DNA of 64,000 nt from Osedax fenrisi (taxonomy: Eukaryota; Annelida; Polychaeta; Sabellida; Siboglinidae), in the NCBI GenBank assembly GCA_964019155.1, contig OZ025241.1, forward strand, positions 11,839,628 to 11,903,627, written 5' to 3'. Positions 11,110 through 23,314 of this stretch are shown here, in pieces (the first letter of the stretch is position 1; every line of letters begins with the position of its first letter). Both the position numbers and the translations under genes were made by a program. The notes beneath the pieces are model-generated. The model was not told the origin of the DNA. It did no database searches and was given only the letters and a program-made list of their open reading frames with translations.

Positions 11110-14034
11110 ATGGATTTTGATAAATGTATTAATATTGACACTACTACAAACTGCAGATATTTTAATAAAATCGATTTCAATAGAAATACTATTTCAATTT
11201 TTTTTTTTTGATAATTCAAATTCGTTTTCTATTATCCATATAAATGCACGTAGTTTTGTTCATAATCATGAACAAATTGAAAATTATCTTTATGAATTGA
11301 CATTTAAATTTAATTTTATCATTATTAGTGAATCATGGATGAAACAATCTGATATTGGAAATTTTGAATTATCTAATTATAATTCATTTCATACTATACG
11401 CACAAATAAAAGGGGTGGAGGAGTTTCCATTTTTATTAAAAATTCACTTAAATCTGAAGTTGTAAACTACCTAAGCAAATAAATAGAATTTTTTTTAGAT
11501 ATTTTAACTTTACAAATTTTGACTAATGATAATAAAAAAATATTAATAAGTGGTATATATAATTCACCTACTTCCAGTATTACTAATTTTACAAACTTTA
11601 TAAATAATTTTTCTAGACTATTGACTAATGATATTTTTTTATGCGGAGATTTTAACATTGATATTTCACGGACTAATGATAATAATATTTTATATTGTAT
11701 AGACATATGAATTCTTTAGGCCTATTTCAACTTATTGACAAACCAACTAGGATTGGTGATTATTCCAATACAATTATTGATAACATATTCACAAATTGTA
11801 AATCGTCACCAGAAATCGTTGGTTTATTTATTACTGATATAAGTGATCATCTACCTATTTTTTCAATTTATAATAATTATTTTACATATAATTTAATACT
11901 TACTAAACAAAAGTATATAACATTTAGATCATTAAATTGTTCTAATATTAATTATTTAAAAAAATCATTATTTGATTACGATTGGAAACATATATATGAT
12001 GACAATGACCCGAATAGTGCGTTTGAATCTTTTTGTAAAATATACACTGATTTATATATTAAACATTGTCCTTTAATAAAGAAAAAAACTTCAGATTTTT
12101 ATAATAAGCCCTGGATATCTGACAATTTAAAAAAATGTATTGCTAAAAAAAATAAATTTTATAAATGTTTACTTAAAAATAATAATGCTTTTAATAAACA
12201 AAGATATATATCTTATAAAAATATATTAATATCTTTAATCAGACTATCTAAAAAATTATATTTAGAAACAAAAATTGACAATGAAAAGAATATTAAAAAA
12301 AAATGGAGGTCTATAAATGAAATTCTGAATCCTAATTCTAAAAATAAAATTAAGTGTCCTTTCAGTAATATTACCAAAGAAGATGATCTAAAAACCGCGA
12401 CGATGTTTAATAATCATTTTTGCACTCTAGGTAAATCATTATTAGATCAAATTCCTAAAACTAATAAATATACATTTCCTTCAGAATTAGTAAATAACAA
12501 TAATTTTTATTTTTACCCTATTTCAATTACTGAAATTGTTAAAGTTGTGGAAAATTGCACTATGAAAACTTCCAAAGACTTATATGAAATTGACATAAAC
12601 TTAATAAAAAATACAATAGATGAAATTAAATATATATTACAACACCTTTTTAATATTTCAATTTCGCAGGGTATTTTCCCAAACATACTTAAAAAAAGTT
12701 AAGTTATTGTTTTGTTCAAAAAAGGAGATAAAAGGTTACCACTATAGACCATTTTCTCTATTATCTCAATTTTCCAAAATATTTGAAAAAATAATTAAAA
12801 ATCGAATGAATGAATTCATGAATAATTTTTCTAAGATTAATGAATCTCAATTTGGATTTAGGCAAAATAGTAGTACAAATGATGCTTTAAATTACCTTAT
12901 GGAAAACATAACTAATAATTTAGAAAGTAAATTATTATCAGCTATTTTGTCAATTGATCTATGTAAAGCCTTTGATACAATAGATCATGAATTACTAATA
13001 CTTAAAATGGAAAATTATAGTTTTAGACTTGTTGCAAAAGATTTTTTTACTAGTTATCTTGAAAATAGAATGCAATGTGACATTTACAATGATATTAAGT
13101 CTGATTCTAGTAATATTAATATTGGTGTTCCTCAAGGTTCTGTTTTGGGTCCTTTACTTTTTAATATATTTTTAAATGATTTACATATTATTTTTATTTC
13201 TTCTATTCCTATATTATTTGCTGACGATACTAATTTAATTTTTAAAGATAAAGATGCTAATACTCTTAAATTAACTATGAATAATGAACTTAAGAAATTA
13301 AATATATGGTTATCTGAAAATAAACTAACTATTAACATAGATAAATCATCTTACATGATAAGTTTAATGATAACAAATATATAAATAATTTTGTTTTACA
13401 TATAAATGGTAATATAATCAATAGGGTACGGTATTATAAATTTTTAGGAATCACTATAGATGAGAAATTAAACTGGAAAAAACATATAAATAATATAGCT
13501 AATAAGCTTTCTAAAGTTGTATCTATTATACATAAATTAAAATATTCTCTTACTATAAAATCATTAAAACTCATTTATAATACATTTTTTCTACCTCATC
13601 TAAATTATTGTAATACTGTATGGTCTACTACATATATATATAATCTAAATAGATTAATTATTATACAAAATAAAGCCATCAGAGCTATTTTCAATATTTC
13701 AAATAGATGTAATATAGATAAATATTATAAAATATTGAATATCTTGAAATTTACTGATATTGTAAAATTAAATACTCTAAAATTTATGTTTAGGATTTTT
13801 AATAATTTTACACCAATCATTATCAAAAATATGTTCTCTATTAATCAATGTATATATAGTCAGAGAAAAATTTTTAAATTTGTTATTCCTTCTTTCCGTC
13901 TTAATATAAATTTTTTTTGCATAACTCACAATGGTCCATTTTTATGGAATCTTCTTGAAAACAGATTTAAATTATTATATAATATAAATACGTTTACTCG
14001 AAGTTTAAAATATAATTATATTTCGATGTATTAA
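11110..14034 (+). pseudogene. LINE A ORF2: AP-type endonuclease and reverse transcriptase (copy 1)
   Basis: The likely start is ATG 11110-11112. Its frame reads CRYFNKIDFN and then breaks at a 12-T run (11198-11209), after which the endonuclease continues: IIHINARS, ISESWM with the catalytic Glu, GDFNID, and SDHLPI near 11850. Breaks are a TAA at 11480-11482, a frame change near 11700, a TAA at 12700-12702, a frame change near 12745 and another near 13366. Reverse transcriptase motifs are YRPFSLLSQF, QFGFRQNSST, IDLCKAFDTIDH, GVPQGSVLGPLLF and FADDTNLIF. The C-terminal thumb and conserved WN..E end at TAA 14032-14034. The protein would nick target DNA and prime cDNA synthesis there. Copy 1 has Phe in YRPFSLL where copy 2 has the usual Ile. 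Confidence 0.9.
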
Positions 14035-14827
14035 ATGCTTTAACTGATTTTATTCTTTATTTTATATTATATCTTACATATCTTACATATCTTATATATC
14101 TTACATATCTTTTATACATATTTTCCAACTATTTATTTTTTAAAAACTATTTTTTAGTTAATTTTATATACTTAATTTTATTTATTATATTTTATTTAAT
14201 TTAATTTATATTCAAACATGATGAAGTAATTACTCGGGAATGGAATTTTTTTATTTTTTATTAATTTTTTAATTTTTGTTTTTAATGTACATATTTGATA
14301 TATATGAGCTTTTATTATATAATATAAATATCCAAATTGCAATTTTTTTCTGTAGATTTTTTCTGTAATTTATTATATTTTTACATTTAATTATTTTTGT
14401 TAATATGTATTCATCAGTATCTTCATTTAAATTATATAGTGATAATAGAGACTTCTTTCATTTTCTATATTTATATTTGTATATGTATATTTTTGTTTAT
14501 GTAGGTATGTTTGTATGGGTGAACCTATATGTATGTATATGTATTTGTGTGTGTGCATTTGTATATGCGTGTATTAATGTACGTATGTATGTATATGTGT
14601 ATATATATATGTATATGTATATTCATATATATTTTATGGAAATAATATATTGATATGACAATATCGTTGTTTTATTAAATAACTCATTATTTATTTATAT
14701 AATTTTATCAAATAAGATTGCATCCTTTTAGTTATTTTTTTTTAGTTTTGTAAAAATTTATCAAATTGCCTATTATTTTTTATCATATATATTTGTATAA
14801 TTATTTTCCATTCTCGAATAATTAACA
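14035..14827 (+). other. LINE A 3' UTR (copy 1)
   Basis: T-rich noncoding tail of the element. It contains repeats of ATCTTACAT near 14070-14110 and a TG/TA-rich low-complexity stretch at 14470-14640. The 82-codon frame at 14405-14653 is low complexity and is not taken as a gene. Confidence 0.7.
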
Positions 14828-14864
14828 GGGTAGAACTAGATAAGCCTTGCTTTTTTTTCTACCC
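14828..14864 (+). other. LINE A 3'-terminal stem-loop (copy 1)
   Basis: GGGTAGA (14828-14834) pairs perfectly with TCTACCC (14858-14864). Inside lies AAGC-CTT-GCTT (14842-14852). The same nested design ends the family B LINEs. Such 3' hairpins are known recognition sites for some LINE reverse transcriptases; the role here is inferred. Confidence 0.65.
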
Positions 14865-14928
14865 AGTAGTTCGCTACATCTTCTGAGTTATATATATATA
14901 TATATATTTTACAATATGCAATTTTACT

Positions 14929-15731
14929 ATGTTTGCTGATGGAACTACTTTATATTTTGATGATTGTAATCAAGTATTTCTAGATACACTAATACAAAAG
15001 GAATTATTAAATATAAATAAATTGTTTATTTCAAATAGACTTACTATAACTATTAATAAAACATGTTATATGTTATTCAATAATAAATTATCTATTATTA
15101 ATATCTCAATAAATAATATAAATTTAACAAGAGTTAAATCTACAGAATTGTTAGGTATAATAAATGACGAGAATTTAGATTTGAAACTTTGATTCGAAAA
15201 CTTGATTCGAAACTTTCATTTGAAACACATATTATATCTAAAAAATAAATTAAAAAAAATAATTCGTATAACTAATATTTCTAAATTTGTAAATCAAAAG
15301 GCCTTGCTACATGCATATAATTCAATTTGTTTAACACATATTAATTATTGTATAATATTATGGGGTAATACTTATAAGACTAACACATTATGCATCAATA
15401 TTTTACAAAAATAAATGAAATTATTCATATTATACATAATAAACCTTATCTTTATCATACTAAGGATTTATTTAAATTCAACAATATATTACCTTTCAAT
15501 GACTTGGTAAAATATAATACTTGTGAATTCATGTTTAAAGTATATAATAATGTTGACCGTAAAATAATAATAAATCATTTTAGTAAAAAATCTATTATTT
15601 TTCCAATTCGTGACATAAATAACTTTAATATTCCTTCATCAAAATTAAATATATGTTCACATTGCCTTATAATTATTGATCCCTATTTATGGAATTCACT
15701 ATGTAATTATTTAAAAAAAATTCACATTTAA
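14929..15731 (+). pseudogene. LINE B ORF2 C-terminal remnant (copy 1)
   Basis: It starts at MFADGTTLYF, the reverse transcriptase active-site motif FADD with the second Asp changed to Gly, then NKTCYM and ELLGI. Three open pieces (14929-15192, 15202-15414, 15390-15731) are joined by frame changes. One break at about 15179-15215 is a short tandem expansion of TTGATTCGAAA units. The later pieces carry HINYC, WGNTYK and the terminal WNSL. It lacks the endonuclease and most of the polymerase and is dead. Confidence 0.85.
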
Positions 15732-16471
15732 ATAAATTCAAAAAAAAATTAAAATAATCTCTTGTATTAAATATTGATTAAAATAATTTATAATTTTATT
15801 TTTTCTGACTTAAATAAAATGAGTTTTATTGTTTTTACTTTTATTACTTTATGACATAATATAAAATTACAAAAACATATATTATTAATTATAAATTATC
15901 AGTATTAAAAAAAAATTATTTAATTAAAAATAAAAAATTAAATTATCTTTTATCCGATTGATTAAAATAATTTCAAATTTTATTTTTTCCGACTTAAATA
16001 AAATTGGTTTTATTATTTTCACATTTATTACTTTCTGACATGATATAAAATTACAAAAATATAAATATAAATTAATATTATTAAATATAACATATCAGTA
16101 TTAAAAAATGTTCAGTATTATAATATGTTTCATTTATATTATATCATTTTACATATTTTATCTAATGTATTTGTTTCTTTTTTCTCTTAGTTCTTTTAGT
16201 TTCTTTTATATTTAAATATTCGCTTTCTCCTGTCTAGGTTCTCTATATTTTATTTTATTTTATGATTTTTCATTCTTGATGTATTTCTTCGATTTTAATT
16301 TTATTATTTTATCATTTATTTATTTTATTACATGATGATTAAATTTAGGTACATGATAAGTTTCATTTTATTTTTTTTATCATATATGTGTAAACAGGAA
16401 GTTATATTATTATAACATTATTATTTATTTATTATTGTTATCTATAATGAAACTTATCATTATAATAAAAT

Positions 16472-16511
16472 GGTAATTGTCTCGATAAGCAACACTGCTT
16501 CTATGATTACC
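16472..16511 (+). other. LINE B 3'-terminal stem-loop (copy 1)
   Basis: GGTAAT (16472-16477) pairs with ATTACC (16506-16511). AAGCA (16487-16491) pairs with TGCTT (16496-16500) around an ACAC loop. The element ends 50 bp later in (TAA)n. Confidence 0.65.
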
Positions 16512-16561
16512 CTGGCATTGCCTAAATCTGATAATAATAATAATAATAATAATAATAATAT

Positions 16562-17879
16562 TGATTACACAAAACATTTTATAAGCTATATTACGGAACT
16601 TTTTGTATACAATTTATATATGAATATTATTATTTATTCAACGATTTAACAAATTCAATTTATATTATAAATGTTAGAATATAACATAATTCATACAAAA
16701 TATCACATTTTATAAATTATAAATGTATTGATAAAGACAACAGTACTACATAGGTTTTATTTTAATTATAAATATTTCAAAGTTATATATTATATTTTCA
16801 AAGGTATATTCTAAACCTATATAATATCATCTTTATATTATTTATAAATTCTGAAAATATTATATTAATTTGCGGTTCAAACTGTTGAATCTTCCTAACA
16901 TTATACATTTTATAGTGACATAATTGTTTATACAACAATAAATCAAAAGCTTCCCATCTTAAAATATAAGATAATGTTAATACTATTTTAATATATATTT
17001 AAATAATATAATTAATAGTATATTTAATTTAAAATAAGACAAATATTTTTAAAATAAAAAAAGATAAATACTATATTGTTATTGTATGTTTTCATTATGG
17101 TATATCTTTATTATTAAATATAATTCCCATATATCATGTTCATATACATAAGTTCTTATTTTATTTGATAAATCGATAACTCTACTAATAAAATTATACT
17201 TACATTATTAATCTTTCAATTAAACGGTAACATTCATTAGCATGTATTTTCTATATGTATATAATTATATATATATATATATATATATATTAAAATATAT
17301 AATAGTATCTATTTAATTTAATGATTATTATTTTGTGATAAATTACTAATATTTTATTTCGCTATGTATATTATGATAATATACATAATTGTGTTATATA
17401 ATAAGTATTTAAGTTATTAATTATCATTTATATAGGTTATATTAATTGTACCAGCCATGTTATAATTATATATATATATATTTATTATCAATAATATTTT
17501 CGCTATTATACATTTAAAAGAATATACTTAGTAAACGTTTTCGATAAAAATACAATATATATTTAATTTTTATTATTATTTTTAACTTAACATATACTTA
17601 AGATTAAATTAGTTTATAAATATTATTTTGTTATGTTCGTTTATTTATAAATACATTACTCCATTTAACTATTTTATAGATTTGTATAATTTCGTATTAG
17701 TGTATAGATTATTTAAAATATTATATTCTTTAATATATATAGTATAAGTTATTTTTAATTTAATTTAATAATTATTAATATTATATTTAATTCTACTATT
17801 AGTTAAACTTGTTTATTTTTATTTATTATTTATAATTTATATAAGTAGTTTAATATGGTATATAAAATACATATATATG

Positions 17880-17920
<41 letters not shown>

Positions 17921-18013
17921 CGATATCATCCATGTATTATTAGTATCGTGTTATAGATTCTGTCAATTCCAAAAATGTAATACTATAAAATATACTGCAT
18001 TTAAAAGTAAGTA

Positions 18014-18080
<67 letters not shown>

Positions 18081-18215
18081 GATATATAAATATTTTATTT
18101 TAATTAGTTAAATGTTTATAAATGTATCTAATTATAATAATTTCAATAGATTTCGAAAAATTACGTGGAATAATGGAGATCAATGTTACTAGGGATATAT
18201 TGGTTTGACTATAAT

Positions 18216-18257
<42 letters not shown>

Positions 18258-19321
18258 ATAAACATAAGTAACTATATGTATAATACATTACTATTATGTT
18301 TTTACATTTTATAAGTATTAGTCCGGAATATATATATATATATATATATATATAACATATTAGTATTTCAATGGTATATTATTGAATAAATAGATTTTTA
18401 CTGAAAATTATATATCTAATATAACTGATATATATTTAAAATGTATGTATATAAAAAATAAACTCCATGTAAACATATAATCTAATCTAATTTAGTTATT
18501 AATTTAAACATTATTTATATTTATTTAATTAAGGAATAATTAATTTATAGATGCTAACATATTTGTTAATTTATTCAATATATTTACGTACTTACATATT
18601 AGCATGTAAGCAGACTACATTTTACAGTTATCATATTATATGTAAATTAATTAATTAATTAAAAATAATATCATATCAATATTTTAAAAAATATATTACA
18701 TTTTAAATAAACTGAATATTTATCTCTAATTTATTAGCAATTATTTTAAATGAAATACCAATTAAATAACTATAATTAATATAATTATATAAATATTAAC
18801 TATATATTTTAATGAACAAAATATGGATATTATTTATAAATGTATATACTTGTTATCATAATGAAAAATATAAATATTAACTACATTTTAATAATTAAAT
18901 TTTAATTTGTATATACTGTATACAGATTTTTTTCTACCTATTTTAGTATCATATGATCATATATACTGGGATACACTTATGTGTCTGATTTAAATTTTAT
19001 ATATTTTATGTTGGGAAATATGTTTATAAATCAGTCAAACTAATTGTCAAGTTTTGAAGAGATATTTTTTGTTGTTAAATATAATTGTTATATCATTATT
19101 GTAACCGGTTGGTAATCAGAGAGTATACAAGGTGAATATGTCATCAATAATACATACTTAATAATGTGTATTGGATAAATTCATAACCCTATAATTCCAC
19201 TATTGTATTGTAAGTATACTGATTTAGATGTAAATCACTTTTATATAGGCAATAGGTAATATGTTAGCGATAAAGTGTTGTATGGTATATTATATATGAA
19301 AATGTATTTTTATAGTAGAAA
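16562..19321. other. AT-rich noncoding DNA (copy 1)
   Basis: No gene or named repeat recognised. (TA)n arrays lie at about 17268-17290, 17885-17918, 18015-18075, 18223-18247 and 18329-18353. The same DNA is at 28767-31562. Confidence 0.75.
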
Positions 19322-19493
19322 CCCAGCAAACAGTAAGATCAGCATAATAGCAGCATAACAGCAAATGCTAGAGCCTCAAATGTTTACATTGTGCTATTAT
19401 GCTGCTATTAAATGTCTATTATGCTGATATTAATTTGTAATGATATTATGCTGCTGTTATGTTGCTGTTATGCTGCTCTTACTATTTGCTGGG
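19322..19493. mobile_element. 172-bp inverted-repeat element (MITE-like), CCCAGCAAAC termini (copy 1)
   Basis: Its two ends are inverted repeats of 42 bp with four mismatches, starting CCCAGCAAA and ending TTTGCTGGG. The arms are rich in CAGCATAA units. There is no coding capacity. The target duplication is not clear. Two other elements in the window (39137-39954, 61009-61111) share the terminal CCCAG(C/T)AAAC. Confidence 0.75.
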
Positions 19494-19758
19494 AATAGTT
19501 ATATATATAATTATGTATTTATATATTTATTGACGCTTTTAGTAGCTTATTGTATTTATTAATTATTTCCATATAGATTTATTTATTTAAAATATACTAA
19601 AATATATTTAAATACATATATGCTAATTTATAGCTTTATTAATATATATATATCTACAAATATTATATATGATAAATTAATAATTGATATATTTATATAA
19701 TAAATAATTAATTCATAATTAAATTACAGGTATACTTAGATGAAGGTTAGTAATATAT

Positions 19759-19828
<70 letters not shown>
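19494..19828. other. AT-rich DNA and the joint array of the tandem duplication
   Basis: Noncoding DNA, then ACACACACA followed by (TA)n to 19828. The array carries the right-hand context of the unit on its left and the left-hand context of the next unit on its right. Confidence 0.85.
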
Positions 19829-19834
<6 letters not shown>

Positions 19835-21487
19835 GTATAAATAATGTTATCAATTTAATAAACTTTAGTTAATATCAAAATTAACGATTCCTGGTTTGAA
19901 TATACATTATAAATATTATATATATAATATTTATAATGTAATATTGTATTAATAAATATGCTTAAATATCATTATTATATATTTATAAATTAAATTGTAA
20001 ATTAGATTTAAAATACTAATTAATTAATAATATAATTTATTATTATAACGAATATTATAATATTATTAAAAGTTAAAATAACATTATAGAGAAATGTATG
20101 CTATATAATTATTATCATTCATATATTGGTATTTAAAAAATATTATTAATATATTATATTGATAAATAGTAAATTATTTGTTAAATACATTTGATATCAT
20201 TTGAAAAATCGTGAAATATAATATTGTTATTAATTTTAAATTATTAATCTAAAATAATTACGATAACCTATGTAATTGAACATTATATATCTATATATTG
20301 ATATTATCAATCTATATATATATATATATAATTGTTAACATACATATAACATAAATAGCATTTCCTGCATAACATGTTATAGTAGACGAATGATCGTGGA
20401 CAGATATTCGAATTGTGAAATTGGTTAAATTATATATCAATATTATAGGCTTATTATATTAATTAGTAAATATATGTATTTTCTTTTAAGTTTAACTGTA
20501 ACTTATATAATAAAATAGCACTAATCAATCTGTATCATTGAATACTTAAGGTATGATAATGAAACGCTATACAAAGTATTCAAAGTCGATGATATTCATT
20601 TTAAGAACATATATTAGTGTCTACATTTTATAATCTTATAATAGGATCAATAAACCTAGTTACATAAATACTTTATGTTTATTTTTCTTATAACCCTAGT
20701 CTACTATTTTGTGCTAAATTTGAAAATATATTCTCCATCCTTATCATTATTTAATATTTGTATGTATTAAGGTTTTTATATATATTCGAATTGTTTTAAT
20801 ATTAAAATGGCTTTCCATTCATAATGCTGTTTAATTAACTTGCTATCTATGCATTATCTGACAATGTTACTGCCCGATCTCAATTCCATGCGTTGCTGAT
20901 TAAGAATCCAGTAGATAAGTGATTATTTTAAGTTAATTATTTGTGAGTGATTTAAAATAAATTTCATCTTTGAATTGTTTGTTTAATACATATTAAAACA
21001 ACAACTATGGCAGTTTAATATATTTCAAAGGTAATTTGAATGAATATTTTCAAGTATTGTTACATACAATTATGATGTTAACAGTATAGTGCTTGTTAAT
21101 TAAAATAAAGTACCAATAATTGTATTTACTATTACCAACTATTAAGGATTTAAATAATATCGTGTAGTTATGTCAGTATATTAGGTTATAATATTGTATG
21201 AAATTTCATAATCCATCTTACCATAATAATCAAATAACCAATGTACTTAATATGTATATATATATTATGTTGACATATGATATTAAGTATATTAATTGTC
21301 TAGTAAATGCCCTTTTTAATGTAGTATCTGTAGAATATTGTGTAATCACATTGTGTTTATATGTATAGTAATATTAATATGAATTCCTCTGAGTTAGATA
21401 TTATCTATATTCTATACATCATTTAGTCTTATTGTATATATCCATATTTATATAAATTAGTTTATAAATCAAATGAATAATTTAAAA

Positions 21488-21533
<46 letters not shown>

Positions 21534-22383
21534 GTAATTTATATAATGATTTGATCATATTATTTTATATTTAAATAATATGTAATAAATAATATATTTA
21601 CTTTTTTTTTTAATTTTATACCGTGACTTTATTTTATAATGTCAATATTGTAAATATTATAAATATTGTAAATAATATAAATATTGTAAATATTATAAAT
21701 TAATCTTAATATTTATCTCTTTTAAATACAATATGTTATATTACTTTGCCGTTTAATGTATATATTAATAAATATAAATATTTATATTATTATATTAATA
21801 CATTGATTATGCTGTGTTTTCTAGGTTTAGTGGATGATGATTTTGAAATAGTAGTATGTTTACATATGTGTTTTACAATTATAACGATAGGGGATAAGGA
21901 GGTTTTATGATTTAATACATATTATTTAAATTTATATAAAATATAATTTGTATATATAATACATAATAAACTATAAAATATTATTATTAGATATCATTTA
22001 TTATAATAAACTAAATTATATATAATAAATCTATATGTTGTGATATATAATCAAAATATTTATTTAATAATAAATCAACAAATAATAATAGTTTAAGTTG
22101 ACTTCATATTTTATATTAGTAATGAATACTATAATAACAAATATACAGTAGAATATAATAACTTTGTTATTTATAATAAATGAAATACAATCTAAAATGT
22201 ATAATATATTGTATACATATATGCATTTATTAATATATATTTATTAATAAAGTATAGTTTAGTAATATTTAAAATTCGTTATAAAATTACAATAGTTTAA
22301 AATGATTTAATTGAAATCAATAGAATTACATATTAACATTATTAATCATATATTTTAATATAAATAATAAGTTGTTATATACA

Positions 22384-22439
<56 letters not shown>

Positions 22440-23022
22440 TTGAGTATTGTAATACATCGTACATTTATTAGTGGACCTAATACAAATAGAAAAAGTGTGA
22501 CTAATAAATAATATGTGATTTACCTATACTTTATATTATTACATAGATTTAATGTTAACATAATAATAATTGTAATTTATATCACTAGTTGTAAACAAAT
22601 ATCTATATATATATTATATTATTAATTGACACACATATTCAATACATATTTGTGTGTATTATTTATAATATGTACAATAATTTCATTCTTGCGTATATAT
22701 TTATGTATACGCTATTATAATACATACAATGTAATGTAATACAATATAATTGATAAATATATAAAGCTATTTTATATATTTGTATTAGTATACTATCTCA
22801 TATATAAATAAATGCTTAATTAATATATCAATCAATATACAAATTGTAGATTACTATTGTAAGAGGATGTAGCTGGATATATAACAAAAGATCAATAAAT
22901 ATGATCCCACAAATTATAGTGAAACTTCGAGAATATATAGATATGAAATATGTTAACAAAAATAACTTCTGCGATGAAGTAACATGTTGGATAATCTAAA
23001 CTATATATACCCACTTATTAAT

Positions 23023-23063
<41 letters not shown>
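19829..23063. other. AT-rich noncoding DNA (copy 2)
   Basis: Duplicate of 7590-10858. No gene seen. Its (TA)n arrays near 22384-22434 and 23028-23060 are 10 bp and 24 bp shorter than in copy 1. Confidence 0.75.
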
Positions 23064-23064
<1 letters not shown>

Positions 23065-23066
23065 TA

Positions 23067-23237
23067 ATATTAAACAATCCATAGAAACAGATAATATTTT
23101 ATATAGTACCAGAAAATTAGTAAAATCTAAAAAAATATTTAAAACTTGGGTTTATAAAAACAAAGTATATATTAATATAGATGATAATAATGACAATATT
23201 TATATATCTGATACATCTCAATTAAATAATCTAGTGT
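23067..23237 (+). pseudogene. LINE A ORF1, C-terminal remnant (copy 2)
   Basis: Duplicate of the remnant at 10862-11032, with the same STRKL...W..K pattern and the same TAA end. Confidence 0.5.
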
Positions 23238-23314
23238 AAGAACCAGTAATTTACATAAAGCAATTAATCAAGTAGGTATATATATCATCTTATTATATCG
23301 TATTATTTATTCAA

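Larger units (their letters stand above)
10859..14889 (+). mobile_element. LINE family A, 5'-truncated in ORF1 (copy 1)
   Basis: A two-ORF LINE of the Jockey/CR1/L2 group. It begins inside ORF1 directly after a (TA)n array and runs through ORF2 (endonuclease then reverse transcriptase). An 850-bp AT-rich 3' UTR follows and ends in a stem-loop at 14828-14864; the element then meets (TA)n at 14890-14907. Several frameshifts and stops show it was dead before duplication, since the 23064-27094 copy shares all of them. Confidence 0.88.
14909..16561 (+). mobile_element. LINE family B, 5'-truncated (copy 1)
   Basis: It begins after (TA)n inside the reverse transcriptase palm and ends in (TAA)n at 16531-16561. 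It is collinear with 47703-50709: palm, C-terminal domain, AT-rich 3' UTR, the TGTAAACAGGAAGT block near 16390, and the terminal hairpin at 16472-16511. The (TA)n at its 5' end is the same array that closes LINE A. Confidence 0.85.
7590..19828 (+). repeat. 12.2-kb direct tandem duplication, copy 1
   Basis: The sequence from 7590 matches that from 19829 base for base except for scattered substitutions and microsatellite length changes. The offset is 12239 at the start, 12229 after 10204, 12205 after 10856 and 12241 near the end. It contains LINE A (10859-14889), truncated LINE B (14909-16561) and an inverted-repeat element (19322-19493). The copy ends in a CA/TA array (about 19757-19828) that is the joint with copy 2. 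Confidence 0.97.

Noticed and set aside
14405..14653. 82-codon frame with Tyr/Val/Cys repeats (and its duplicate at 26610)
   Set aside because: It is the translation of TG/TA-rich low-complexity DNA in the LINE A 3' UTR.
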